A stretch of 64,000 nt of DNA, from NCBI GenBank assembly GCA_047495785.1, contig JBLDXI010000009.1, forward strand, positions 4,712,001 to 4,776,000, in the 5' to 3' direction. A model generated the notes under the pieces. The model made no database searches. It was given only the letters and a program-made list of their open reading frames with translations, and was not told the origin of the DNA. Each line of letters opens with the position of its first letter. Positions within the stretch are counted from its first letter, which is position 1. A program made the translations under genes and the position numbers. This DNA is from Lepidodermella squamata (taxonomy: Eukaryota > Gastrotricha). Positions 34,708-46,468 of this stretch are shown here, one piece after another.

Positions 34708-35985
34708 ATGCGGGTTTATTTATTTCTACCGTCTCTGCTAGGAGCTGTGATGACCGAAAGCATCCGCGACTTGGGTGTTTACAAACTACCAAAACTGGCT
34801 GATCCTTCTTTAGTGATGCCAATTTTCTTTCGGACCTGTCCGAATACGAAGTCACCGAATCTCGCATACGAAATGGCTTACTCTAACTCATACAGTCGAA
34901 ACAAAGTTTACGTATCGGTGAAAATTCACCACTTCATCGACATTGACGATCTAAAGCAAATTTTATCGTTATTCTTGGACGTTCGAGTCGATTGGGACAT
35001 GCCTTGTGACACAACAGCGCTGTGCCAAAATTTGGCGACTGAGGGTGCTTTCCTACCGGGTGAAAATGTTTCGATTTGCGACGAAACGTTTACCGACTAC
35101 CAAGACTGGGTCCTAAAGAAAGACTTATGGTATCCAACGCTGATCCACAGAAATGCTGCAGTTGATGCCTTCGATGTTATGAAGTGAGTTCATTCCTGAT
35201 TAACTAACGATAGATCACCTACATGTGTTATTCCTAGGTTTATATTAGACGACAGAGTGAAAGTATATCCCTTTTACGAACAAGGCAAATGGATGAGCTC
35301 AGGCCGTATCGACTCGATATGTGAAGATGTTTCGTTTAAAAAATTCCCATTTGACGAATTTTCGTGTGACATCGTTTTCGAAGGCGCATATCGCTCGGAA
35401 ATAGTGGATTATCAAATCAAGTATTTCGCATCCTATATGCCTCTAGATAAGCTACTGGGAGAGAGCGATGTTTGGGAGCTTGTGGACCCGCTTTCTACGA
35501 ACGTGGTCGTTTACAATGATAGCACAACCAATAAGACGGAACTGCTTTTTAAAATGCATTTCAAGCGGAAGCCGTACCGAGCAATAATGTCTATAATAAT
35601 ACCAAACTATGCTTTGTACACGCTGCAGATGTCATCGCTGTTATTGCCGGCCAAGTACCCAGATCGGCCTGGATTCAGCATGACAAATGTCCTGGCCTTT
35701 ACAGTTATTTTGGACATGGTCCTTAATAACATTCCTGAAACCTCGGAGGAGGTTTATCTCGTCGATTACGTGTTGTTCAACTTATTCATAGGTGTTCTCG
35801 TGACCATTTATACTTTGATAACTTGTAAGCTGTGCAAGAGTCATGGCAAGGCTATGAGTCGCAATGTCAAGATCTGTTGTCTCGAATTAAGCGTTGTTGG
35901 GTGGTTTGATTTGATAATTGGCGTGTTCATCATTGGAGCATCTGCATTGGTGCACGCTGTTTTATTCGGCTTGATGATGGCGTGA
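34708..35985 (+). CDS. Pentameric ligand-gated ion channel subunit, group A, member 3
   Basis: Exons 34708-35183 and 35238-35985 (54-bp intron, phase 2) give 407 residues. The start is set at 34708 because 'MRVYLFLPSLLGAV' aligns with the signal peptides of its paralogues; upstream in-frame codons lack an ATG. Markers: 'ESIRDLGVYKLPKL', 'FRTCPNTKSPNLAYEM', 'WDMPCDTTALCQNLATEG', Cys-loop of 14 residues ('CEDVSFKKFPFDEFSC'), M1 with 'IIPNYALYTLQ' (Asn replaces Thr of the paralogues), M2 'YPDRPGFSMTNVLAF', and a short linker around 'CKLCKSHGKAMSR'. Confidence 0.93.
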
Positions 35986-36885
35986 GAACAGTAACATCGA
36001 TTAGTTACAATGCCTTCCTGGTTCTTGATATGGCATTGATAAATACACATAAGACATAGTTATTTTCCTAGCAAGACTCTAATATAGGGACGATCGGAAG
36101 TATAGTACTGATACAGAAATTCCCTTACAAACCTGTATTCTGTCGTTTTTCTGCCGTTGACTGTATCTAATAAACTCTGATGACGGATTTGAATCATGCT
36201 TCATTCATGCATTACATATAGCGTTTGAAAACTTGGAAAACAGCTTGAGACGCTCATCTTGATAGTGATATTTTTCACTTCCCAGCAGTCGATTTCTTTG
36301 CTTCTTAATGAGGTTTACTTTTACGTTATCATGTTTAGGCGATTTAAAAATAGGTTACTGGTTCATATTTAAAGGTTTTAGCTGGCCTTCTGGAATCACA
36401 AAATGCAAATTCCCTGTTATTTTCTTCTACGTTCTACTTCTTGGAATGGCGAACAAAATAGCAGGGCAAATCAACGACGTTGCTCCTAGAATGAAATAAT
36501 TAAATATATAGCGGTTAGCCAATATTTGTTCCAAGCATACTCAAGTAAACAATTTCGATATTGCAATGCTTGCCCTTGGTGTTCGAGAGCCTGATGTAAA
36601 AGAGAGAACAAGCACTTTGAGATGTGCCTCTTAACTCTGAAAGCTACAAGCCGTGTCAATAATATTCAGGAAGTTTAAAACAAAAATAGAGATATTATTT
36701 GCAAATACATTCACGAAAGTATTGGCCCTGATTGGCACTTGGCAATATCTTGCTCCGGAATCTCTGTGCTTTTTATTCATTCTTTCGAGAAGTGGGGAAA
36801 TCATTTAATCGCTGGCGCCATTGAAAAGGATAGAAATTTCATATATCGAATTTCAAGCGACATGTCTGAAACTACTACTGAGGAC
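35986..36885. other. Intergenic stretch
   Basis: No gene recognised. A plus-strand frame at 36308-36499 has hydrophobic residues but no ATG context, splice support or similarity to the channel genes. Confidence 0.45.
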
Positions 36886-37158
36886 CATTATGTGACCACT
36901 TTTTAGGCGGGAAACAACGCCGTCTCCTTTGGTTCATTCAAATACTACGCGGGCGATTCAAATGATCATTTTTTCATTAAAAAAAATAGGCTTGACAACC
37001 ATTTAGTGCTAAATGGCGCTATTTTATCGAGAACGTGTGCCAATTGTTGTAAAAACGATCATTTTCCACAAAAAACAACTATTTGAATCGCCCGCGTAGT
37101 ATTTGAATGAACCAAAGGAGACGGCGTTGTTTCCCGCCTAAAAAGTGGTCACATAATG
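36886..37158. mobile_element. 273-bp MITE with 78-bp perfect inverted repeats
   Basis: Arms 36886-36963 and 37081-37158 are perfect inverted copies over 78 bp, separated by about 117 bp. The outer ends read CATTATGTGACCACTTTTTA. Flanks ACTGAGGAC (36877-36885) and ACTGAGTTT (37159-37167) could be a decayed 9-bp target duplication. Long arms and a 9-bp duplication would suit a Mutator-like MITE. The perfect arms point to recent insertion. Confidence 0.85.
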
Positions 37159-37223
37159 ACTGAGTTTAATTTTATATCAGCAATAGAGGCACTTATCACT
37201 GTTTTTCATCCGGGTGTTTTGCA

Positions 37224-38495
37224 TCATATTAATTTAAAATAATTTTGCGGTAGCAAGATATAGGCGAAAGCTGCTCCGTGGAACAAGAAAAGCAGTATGG
37301 TACACAAAATTCCGAATATCCAATCTACCAAGGTGATAACTCCAACTACACAAGTGCCATATTTCACAGTTTTCCGCCACCGTTTGACTTTCGCCAATCG
37401 ATACGTTATCAATGTGTAAATTGTCATAACAGTGCCAAAAAAGTAATTTATAAGAACGCAGTAAAGAATTTGCGGCGGTTCAGAAGTTTGAGGAATGCTT
37501 TCAAACACTGTTTGAAGAATAAAACTATAGGCTAAGACCACAGTTACACTAAACACCGGTCTATCAGGGGTCTGAGCGGGGAAAATCAGGGTCGCAATTT
37601 GAAGAATGAGCATAGAATATGTTGGTAAAATGGCTTTCAGCAAGTGGTATCGATGATCTCGCCTGAATTGAATCCGGAGTCGCAGTAAAGTTACGCCGTC
37701 TGGATCAGTATCGTAATAAACGGTGATATTACTCTCCAAGGACCCTTTCGGCCTCCATGTATCTGTATCACTCACTATCTCGTCAACAGCGAATGATTGG
37801 AAACTTTCGAAGCGTACAGCTCTGGCAGTGTCAACTGCCGTGAGGATCACAGAGCAGTCCAAAGAATCGAACGGAAATACGTCGAAGTCGAAGCCGGAGA
37901 TACATATCGAATCGACTCGCCCACTAACATCCCAGAGGCCGGTATACGCGAATGGTTTCACAAATATGCCGTTGCTGTTGCTGAGAATACTCCTGGAAAA
38001 AAATCAAAATTCCATGTGCCACTCTATTACAATAAAAATCACCTACTCGGTAATGTCATTTGGATTTGATGCCGAGTTGGAATGTAGTAGCCTCGGAAAC
38101 CAGATTTCGGACGGCTGTCGAAAAAATCCGAAACCCTTGTAATTTTCGGAGCAATTTTCTTTCTCATCCCGGCTGATCACAGATTCCAGAGACAAACGAT
38201 TACAGAAATCGACTGGCTCGCATGGCATAGCCCACTCGACCAGCGTGTAGAAATACAAAGCCATTCGTTTCTCGACATCGTTAACTTCGAGGAGGCGGAA
38301 TACTTGCAAGGTCACGTTTGCCGTGATAGGCGAGCCGGTTTCAAATGCTGTTTCAATCGCCATGTTGGTGGAGAGAGCTCTTGGACATATTTCATAGAAA
38401 ATCGGCGCGATACGAGCTGATCCATTCAAAATGGAAGCACGCGAGGCCTCCGTGATAAGCAACAGGGCTGTTAAGGAAAGCGTAGAAAGATGCAT
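37224..38495 (-). CDS. Pentameric ligand-gated ion channel subunit, group B, member 3
   Basis: Exons 38047-38495 and 37224-37992 (54-bp intron, phase 2) encode 405 residues. The start is placed at 38495 ('MHLSTLSLTALLLI', a good signal peptide) rather than at the open upstream codons. It has 'YEICPRALSTNMAIET', 'MPCEPVDFCNRL' and 'KENCSENY'. The Cys-loop has 15 residues between cysteines ('CISGFDFDVFPFDSLDC'), one more than the rest of the cluster. M2 starts 'TPDRPVFSVTVVLAYSF' and ends before 'IPQTSEPP'. The C-terminus extends past M4 by about ten residues. It is the most diverged group B member. Confidence 0.92.
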
Positions 38496-38611
38496 TGCCA
38501 GAAATGAGTCTGAAATGATTGGAGTTGTAGAACTGAAATGGCTGGGCACTCGGAATTAATGAAAGCTACGTGTTTGATTGTCTCCTTGGGTGCTAGCTGC
38601 TGTAGCTGGCT

Positions 38612-38798
38612 TAGCAGTTTTATTACTGATTAATCGCAGCTTTCACAAAAAACATTTTCGATTTTCGGAATGTCACACCAAATTGCTGCCTTCATTAAAA
38701 TAATTATTTTAACGAAGGCAGCAATTTTATGACATTCCAGGTTCGAAAATCGATATGTTATTTGTGAACGCTGCGATCAATCAGCAATAACACTGGTT
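38612..38798. repeat. Imperfect hairpin (inverted repeat) upstream of the 38495 gene
   Basis: About 90-bp arms fold back on each other with a centre at about 38705 ('AAAATAATTATTTTAA'). Shared blocks are 'ATTGCTGCCTTC', 'GGAATGTCA', 'CGATTTTCG' and 'GATCGCAGC'-like ends. Several mismatches and a small indel. Probably an aged MITE in the promoter region of the channel gene. Confidence 0.7.
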
Positions 38799-39199
38799 CC
38801 TCTAAACCTGATCACGTTTGGTTTACGATTTTCGAAGCTTGAAAATAAATGATAAATTACATACATAATTTTGCCGCTCCGGGTCCACCTTCTAATGTCA
38901 AGAATTTCTGAGTCACAATTTGTGTGATCCTATTTTGAATTTCATCATATCCCGTTCGCTGCGTTCGCTGCGATTTTTCAGCTTTTCCATCGTTGAAGGT
39001 TGAAAGCCTAGAATTCATGAATTACACACCAATGGAAACCATGAGACATAAGATGCCGCGACTTCGCAGCCCCTAATTACATTTCCTCGAAAAGAAATCG
39101 GAATTTGAGTTCTATAGTACGTCTCTTGATGGAAACGGGTACGTGAGCTAAAAATCCTGCAATCAACTCATTGACGAGGCCTTGCGTATGATTATTTTT

Positions 39200-39860
39200 C
39201 AGCATTTTAAGTTCCGCTATTGTCATTTCCGCCTAATGTTTTCTCCGCTACAATTACACTTCCGCCAGTGATATTTCCGCCAATCAGCTTTCCGCCAAAG
39301 TTGATTTCCGCCCACAAAATTTCCGCTTAAGGTCATTTCCGCTTTTTTGGCTCTCATTTCTCATTTTAACTTTGAAAATCCTAGAAACCGAGACGACTGG
39401 AGAAACGCTGGAACAATAATTAGGCAAGTCGAATAGTATATAGCTAATAACAAGACAATTCCCCCATGAAAGTAACACTACGAAAGGGAAACCACTGAAG
39501 TTTCGGTTGGAAGTTCTCAAAACGCCTTTTCCTAGTTTTAAAGCCATTTCTTTCATTGACTTTTTTGTTGAAATGATCTGATAATTGACATGAAAAGCTG
39601 AAAAATTACCTTGGTGGAAAGAATTGGAGGCGGAAAACGTGCGGAGCGGAACTGTCATTTGGCGGAACTATTGTTAGCGGAAATGTATATCGCGGAATCA
39701 TAGACAATGATGTAACATTATCGTCTATGCGCGGAACTCATACTATAGCGGAAATGAAAATAGCGGAAAACGCAATAGTGGAAATGGTCTTCGGCGGAAA
39801 AAATGTAGCGGAAAATTAGCGGAAAAATTAGCGAAACTTGAAAAGCCGAAAAGTAACCAA
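39200..39860. mobile_element. Element with opposed TTCCGC / GCGGAA motif arrays
   Basis: At 39207-39355 the hexamer TTCCGC recurs about eight times at intervals of roughly 10-18 bp. At about 39630-39838 its complement GCGGAA recurs about eleven times. The two arrays face each other across some 270 bp. The outermost ends are related inverted sequences ('TTTTAAGTTCCGCTA' and the complement of 'GCGAAACTTGAAAAG'). Dense subterminal motif arrays in opposite orientation are typical of transposase-binding ends of DNA transposons. No transposase is present. Confidence 0.6.
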
Positions 39861-40145
39861 ACCAGGCCTAGTTACCCCGTCGCTTAACAGCTAACAGCTG
39901 CTCAGACATACATTCTGACTTCTGAAATCTTCAAGCCCGTATTAAAATTCCAAATCAAATTCCGAATTAAAATAGGCTTCAACTAGCTAGAGGTCTGTTG
40001 TTTAAAAACAAATTTTTAATCGATCCAACCCGTCAATCGGCTGCACATCACAAGGAGTGGAGATCCCCGATGGAGTCATCCCGGATATTAAAATATTTAG
40101 CGAGTTACCAACAATGTTATCGCTGCACTCGACTTATTCAATGCA

Positions 40146-41432
40146 ATGAAAGTTTCACTGTTATCAATTCTTTGTGTCTCCAAGTTCTTGTTCAGCTATG
40201 GAGCTCGATCTGAAAAGAGGATCTTCGTACCTAAAGTATCACCCCTGAACGACACGAGTCGTGTTAGGGCAATATTCTACGAAACATGCCCTCGAGCTGC
40301 CTCGACAGACCTGGCCTTTGAAACGGCTTACTCCAAAGGCAGCGAGCTCATTAAAATCGACATCACGCTAACCATTCACCACTTCATCGAAATAAGTGAC
40401 TTGGACAAACGCTTGTCACTTTTCATCGACACTAGAGCTACCTGGACATTACCTTGCAACTTGACTCAATTCTGCACCAAGTTAGATGAAGCTGGAGTAT
40501 TCTTGCCCGGTGAAAGCGCGAACGATTGCGGCCACCGCTACCCGGACTTTCAATTTTGGCTTCATAAGAAAAAGTCCTGGCATCCGATACTCATTCATAG
40601 AAATGCTGCCGTCCACGCTTCTGATGTTATGGAGTAAGTTTTCGTTATATAAATCACGAAAGCCTGATCTAAAACTCTCTCCAGTGTCATAACAGATTCG
40701 AAGGTCAAAATCTTCCCGTTTGGACCCAATGGCAGATGGACGAGTAGGGGTAGAATCGATACAGCCTGCGAAACGTTTTCATTCACGAAATTTCCCTACG
40801 ATGAATTGGTTTGCACGCTAGAATTTGAGGCAGCAAATCGGGCTGAAATCGTCAATTACAGCATGCCTGATTTCACGACATACAAAGAGCTAACCTCGCT
40901 CACTGGCGAGACTGAAACATGGGAAATTTTGCCGCCCTTAGATGCCAGACTTGAGATAGTTAACGATGGCAGCACCTATAAAACCCAGTTGTACTTCACA
41001 GCCCGTTTTAAGCGAAAACCTTACTATGTTGTCCTTAATACAATCATTCCAACCTACGCTTTGTACATGCTTCAAATCGCGTCTCTAATTTTCCCAGCTA
41101 AAGTTCCTGATAGGCCCGCATTTAGTATGACCAACGTGTTAGCCTTCACAGTCATTCTGTCTATTGTATTCGAAAACATCCCCGATACGTCTGAGCCTGT
41201 TTTACTTGTCCAACTTGTAACTTTTAATCTTGGCTTTGGGGTAATCATTACAATTTACAGCCTGATAACTTGTAGATACGCATCGGAAAATCGCAAGGGG
41301 GCAAAGAAAGGTATCAGGATTTGTAAATATTCTGTCACATGCATGGCCTTGGCGGATATAGCTATGACTGTTGTAACTATTTTTATCTCGATCGTTGTTC
41401 ATGCTATACTTTTTTCCCTTATTATAGCTTGA
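40146..41432 (+). CDS. Pentameric ligand-gated ion channel subunit, group C, member 1
   Basis: First of five head-to-tail group C genes. Exons 40146-40633 and 40685-41432 (51-bp intron, phase 2) give 411 residues. Markers: signal peptide 'LLSILCVSKFLFSYGA'; 'VSPLNDTSRVRAIFYETCPR'; 'HHFIEISDLDKRLSLFIDTR'; 'WTLPCNLTQFC'; 14-residue Cys-loop from 'DTAC' to 'FPYDELVC'; 'FEAANRAEI'; M1 'IIPTYALYMLQIASLIFPAK'; M2 'VPDRPAFSMTNVLAF' ending before 'IPDTSEPVLLV'. A two-codon upstream ORF (ATG CAA TGA at 40141) overlaps the start and could reduce initiation at this ATG. Confidence 0.92.
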
Positions 41433-42641
41433 ATTTATCGTTGCTATTTATTTTCGTTTGTCCATATTTTTGCTATTTTTTTTATTTTTCTTCTATGACT
41501 ATTGTCTTCGTTTTTCGTTTTGTTTCATTCGGTTGTAGGCAATTATAAAGCTGACTGATCTGGAATTGTCTACGATCATGAACGTTCGATGAGCTCTTCG
41601 TAAGCGTGTGAGCTGGCTTGTTTGCTTTAAATTCTAATAAAATCTACATACCGGAAATGTGTTCACTTACTCACACTTACTTACTATCCGGCAAAATTCC
41701 TTCCACATTTGTCAATAATTTTTTGACCTGTCGCCCTTCCATTCGATTCGCCGAAAAGAAGTCGGGCGATCAAATATCCGAATGATTGAAAATAGAATTT
41801 AACAGCGATGAGTCGGCAATCTTTACACCCGGGATTCGAAGACGCTGTATCACGAGAAGATGTTACTGTATATTTCATAAAATTCGTGTGATGAATAATG
41901 AGTATTGCCAAGCTTTGCAGGGTTTGGAGAGCGATATTGGTACTAACTATTCTTTGCTAAGACTTTGCTGAGAATTTGCTAAATAATTCCAGCTAAAGAA
42001 TTCGAATGCAAAATGCAGAGCCAAAGTTCATTCATTGAAAAGTCTCTATCTTGAAAATTTGCTTAAGGAAGTATAAGGAATACATGTGCTTTATTGTTCC
42101 AAAATTACGTCGCTCCAGTTTCAAGTTCACAAAAGCATCGAAGGCAAGTTTATTTTCGATTTTCGCATGCGATCTGCACATTCTCATTATGCAGTAACTG
42201 ATCGCTTCGAGCAAGAAAAACTACCATCGCAGACATAATGGCTTCGCTGTAGAAGTAATGATCGTAAAGCTCGAGGCTAATGAGCCGAAAATGGCCCGTG
42301 TTCACCTGGTTACTGGCGAATGCACTGCTATAGGAATGGTTTTATATCCCTCATTCAATACCAATTATTTATGCAGCTTTTTTATATAAGCTTGTAGCTG
42401 CGCTTAATCACATTTGGTTTCAAGGCGTGCGTGAATTTTGAAACCTCAACCGTATTTGTTTCCTAATTATAAACAATTTCATTATAGTGCGCCAAATTAT
42501 TAATGATTTGAAAATGTCAACAGCCCTTGATTGATGATCCCCAATGTACACAGTACGTAATGGTAATGTGAATAATTTCCGTAACATATATTTTGACATA
42601 GTGATGTTTTGTGCCCGAAACTGTCCACGACCTATTTTCCG
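41433..42641. other. Intergenic stretch
   Basis: No gene recognised. A fragment near 41600-41660 ('CTGGCTTGTTTGCTTTAAAT' then 'CCGGAAA') resembles the duplicated upstream flank of the group A genes. Confidence 0.4.
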
Positions 42642-43922
42642 ATGAATTTTCCAACCTCTATTCTATGGTTAAGCTTCTGCGTAAAACATTGCGCCTCCAT
42701 ACGCCAGCCAGTTTATGTACCACCAGTTGCATCGCTGGCTGATACCAGCCAGATCAAGCGGATTTTCTACGAAACTTGCCCTCGAGCAGCTTCCACAGAC
42801 CTCGACTTCGAAACAGCGTACACATTGGGCAGCAAACTCATCGAAGTCGGAATTTCAGTCACCCTGCATCACTTCATCGAAATCAATGATTTAGAGAAAA
42901 GACTGTCCCTATTCATCGACACTCGAGCTACATGGACACTGCCATGCAATGTTCCAGCTTTCTGCAGAGCGCTTGAGGAGCAAGGTGCATTTTTACCTGA
43001 CGAGAATGTGCAAAATTGCAGTAAGAGATTTTCCGACTATCAATTTTGGCTACCGAAGCAAGAAAGCTGGTATCCTATACTGATCCATAGAAATGCAGCT
43101 GATGATGCTTTCGATGTTATGAAGCAAGTTTATTTTCAGTCGTTCTCAAATTTTAAATAAGTAAACCCATCCAGTGTTATTACGGATGCAAAGGTCAAGA
43201 TTCTTCCATTTGGACCGAAGGGCAAGTGGACAAGTCGAGGTCGAATTGACACATCATGCGCCGGCTTTTCATTCACTAAATTCCCATACGACCACCTCGA
43301 ATGTGACCTCCAATTTGAGGCAGCAAATCGAGCTGAAATCGACGTTTACAACGTAACTGAATTCGCAACTTATGATGACATTTCTTCGTTCACCGGCGAT
43401 ACAGAGACTTGGCAAATTCTGCCACCCTTAGAGGCCTGGGCTGAAGTGATCTACGACGGCAGTACATACAAAACTCAGCTTTTCTTCAGAGTTAAATTTA
43501 GGCGGAAATCTTCTTATGTGGTACTCCATACTATAGTACCAACATACGCTTTGTATGTTCTGCAAATTTCATCCTTGATTTTCCCGGCTAAAATACCTGA
43601 TAGACCTGTTTTCAGCATGACTAATGTGTTAGCTTTCTCCGTAGTGCTATCTATTGTTTTCGATAGTATTCCTGCTACTTCTGAACCGGTTTTGCTGGTT
43701 TATCTTGTCACATTCAACCTCGCTTTTGGCGTTATCATAACGATTTACAGCTTGATTACTTGCAAATTTGCCTATGAAAATCGTAAGGCAGCTCGAAAAA
43801 TGCTGTGGTTTGGAATTCACACTATTTCTTTTGTGAATTTTCTGGATTACGTAATGATTACGATCACTGTTGTTTTATCAGTCATCGTCCATAGCATACT
43901 ATATGCGATAATAGCTAACTGA
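42642..43922 (+). CDS. Pentameric ligand-gated ion channel subunit, group C, member 2 (GC-AG intron)
   Basis: Exons 42642-43123 and 43175-43922 give 409 residues. The 51-bp intron begins GCAAGT and ends CCAG; no GT donor gives the correct length and phase, and the position matches the intron of all paralogues, so this is a GC-AG intron. The first in-frame ATG is 42642, which starts a signal peptide ('MNFPTSILWLSFCVKHCAS'). Markers: 'VASLADTSQIKRIFYETCPR', 'NDLEKRLSLFIDTR', 14-residue Cys-loop ('CAGFSFTKFPYDHLEC'), M2 'IPDRPVFSMTNVLAFSVVL', 'IPATSEPVLLVYL'. Without splicing, translation stops a few codons into the intron. Confidence 0.9.
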
Positions 43923-44205
43923 ACGATAATAAAGGAGCAATGCGACTGAACGATACCATAGAGAATCAGCTGGAAAAAATGATTGAAGTTATAACTTCAG
44001 CAATCTATGAGGAATACAAAGACAGGAAGCCCTTTCCGAAATACAAATAGGATACCACCACGTTTTTGTTTTTAATTCATTAAAAGAACTGGGAAAACAA
44101 ACATAGATCCATAAGCCGCATTGCCAAAGTTCCCTGTAGCTTTGAGAAGGGTGTTTGCGCAAGTCCGACTGACTTGGAGTTTTCCTCTATTGACTCTATT
44201 TGAAA

Positions 44206-45504
44206 ATGCAGATTCCCATCAGAAGTGTATTAGCGGCTTTTTTAACTCTTGCCAATGTATATTCTATAACTGCAATGGTGCCTCGTGACGTACCTCTTGT
44301 GCCGCAGTTAGCCAATGCAAGTCAGCTCAGAGCTATTTTCTACGAAACTTGCCCAGAAGTTCAATCAACAGAGCTTGATTTCGAAACCGCCTTCACTAGA
44401 GGCAATAAAGTCATCGAAGTCAGCTTAACAATGACACTGCATCATTTCATCGAAATCAGCGATCTGGAAAAACGGCTGTCGCTCTTCATCGATACTCGGG
44501 TTTCTTGGACCTTGCCATGCAACGTTTCTCTGTTCTGCGCAAAGGTACTTGAAGCTGGGGCTTTCTTGCCAGGGGAAAATATAAAAAATTGTAGCAAACG
44601 GTTCTCAGAGTATCAGTTCTGGCTTCCCAAAGATGCAGTTTGGTATCCTACTTTGATCCATAGGAATGCTGTTTATGACGCTTTCGATGTTATGAAGTAA
44701 GTATTAGTACCTCAATATTAGTGAATCCAATCACGAATCAAGTTTTCTTTGAAGTCAAATCACAGATGCCAAGATCAAACTTTACCCCTTTGCTGCAAAA
44801 GGGAAATTCACAAGTCGAGGTCGAATCGATACATTTTGTGATAAATTTTCTTTCACCAAGTTTCCTTACGATGAACTTGTCTGTGACCTCAACTTTGAAG
44901 CTGCGAATCGAGCCGATGTTGATAGATTTAACTCGACTGATTTCACTACTTACGAGGAAATATCTTCACTGACAGGCGATACGGTGACGTGGGAAATTAT
45001 ACCCCCTCTTCAGTCCTGGATCGAAATTTTCTATGATGGCAACACTTACAAGACGCAGCTGTTTTTCGGGCTCGTTTCAAGCGGAAGCCATTTTACTTTG
45101 TTGTTAAAACGATAGTACCAACCTATGCGCTCTATGCTCTTCAAGTTTCATCTTTGATTTTCCCGCCAAAAGCTACGGATAGACCGGGGTTCAGTATGAC
45201 TAATGTGTTGGCTTTTTTTGTTGTACTTGCTGTTGTGAACGAAGGTATACCCCAGACGTCTGAGCCTGTCCTCCTCGTCTACATGGTTGGTTTTAACTTA
45301 AGCTTTGGAGTTATCATTACGATTTATTGCTTGATAACTTGCAAAATTGCTGATGAAAACAAGACTCTAGCCGGGAAAATGTTGAGGTTCTCCAAAAAAC
45401 ATGAAATTTCTTTACTCCGCTTCATAGATTATTTGATGTTAGCGATTACTGTATTCGTCTCTATAGCAGTTCATTTTATTCTATATGCAATGATGATAGC
45501 TTAG
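44206..45504 (+). pseudogene. Group C channel gene, member 3, with a one-base frameshift
   Basis: Exons 44206-44696 and 44755-45504 follow the group C plan, but the joined length is one base short of a multiple of three. The reading frame breaks at about 45068, where the paralogues have a 'FFRVRF'-type strand before M1. The frame then reaches a stop at about 45113, while M1-M4 continue in the next frame to 45504. The Pro-Asp-Arg motif at the M2 mouth is also altered to 'ATDRPGFSM', and the adjacent 'PAK' is 'PPK'. The ectodomain and Cys-loop (14 residues, 'CDKFSFTKFPYDELVC') are otherwise intact. Either a young pseudogene or an assembly error; the altered M2 residues favour relaxed constraint. 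Confidence 0.75.
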
Positions 45505-46468
45505 TTTTCAACTATATGGAGAAATCAAGCCTTAATTTGCTGTTAATTGTTTCATTCTGAGTGGCGACGTGGAAACATTGATTGAAGAAGATTGGGTATA
45601 TTCTTAGAGCAAAGCTCCAGAATAAAAAATCCTAACCTAGCTCCTGGCCAACCGTATCAACCGTATTAAACCGTATTAAAGACCATACAGCCCACTTGAG
45701 AATCTCAAGTGGGCTGTATGGTATTGAGATACCATTGTAGAAATGAAAATCTGGGTCAAATCCGTTTATCATAATTGCCTTACGGGCAAAAATATTTCCC
45801 TTGGCGATTTCTATTAGGAGTATTAGTAGTTTCATTCTTGAATTAACTATGCCCCAACTGAAATATACCTGTCAACCTGTCTCCTTCTTACGCAATATGC
45901 AGCGAGCGAAGCAGGATTTCCGAGCTAGTGTGTTCAAAATATTGACCCGAAAAATGTCTCAAGCGAGCTCCCACATGACACAATATGGACACCCGGATAT
46001 AAAGAAAAACGAATAAAGAAGATTAATTTATTTCAGCTCGATCTCGCCATACTCCGTACTCCCAAAGGTTGTTAGGATAGGGCTGCTATCAAAGATCATT
46101 CTCCTTTTCTCACGCTACGGGAATAACATCTACTACTTTCTCTTCCGGCATTTGGCAGAGCGAGTAAACGGTTCAAGGATTTTAATGAGAAATGCGAATC
46201 TTGAAAAAACAATTGCGCGGAAGGTAATATATTATTCCCAACTTCCTTCCCACAGGTCTTGTTTGCATTCTTTTTCTTTATACAAGACTAAAATGAGTGT
46301 GTATCGACGTTAATTTGCGCAGAATCGATAGCTATTAATAATTAAGTGATCAGATATTCATGCAATGTATACTCTCGCAGAAACCTCTTCGGGTGTGTCT
46401 GTCAATAAATCCGGTTGAAATCGCTTCAAATGATATTATGAGGCAATTTATCAATTAAAAGCCTCGCT
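45505..46468. other. Intergenic stretch with a perfect hairpin
   Basis: No gene recognised. It contains three tandem 'AACCGTATT'-like units (about 45648-45680) directly before the palindrome listed separately. Confidence 0.45.
45682..45722. repeat. Perfect 20-bp-arm palindrome with one-base centre
   Basis: ACCATACAGCCCACTTGAGA at 45682-45701 is followed, after a single A, by its exact complement at 45703-45722. With almost no loop it could extrude as a cruciform, or be the remains of a foldback insertion. Confidence 0.9.
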
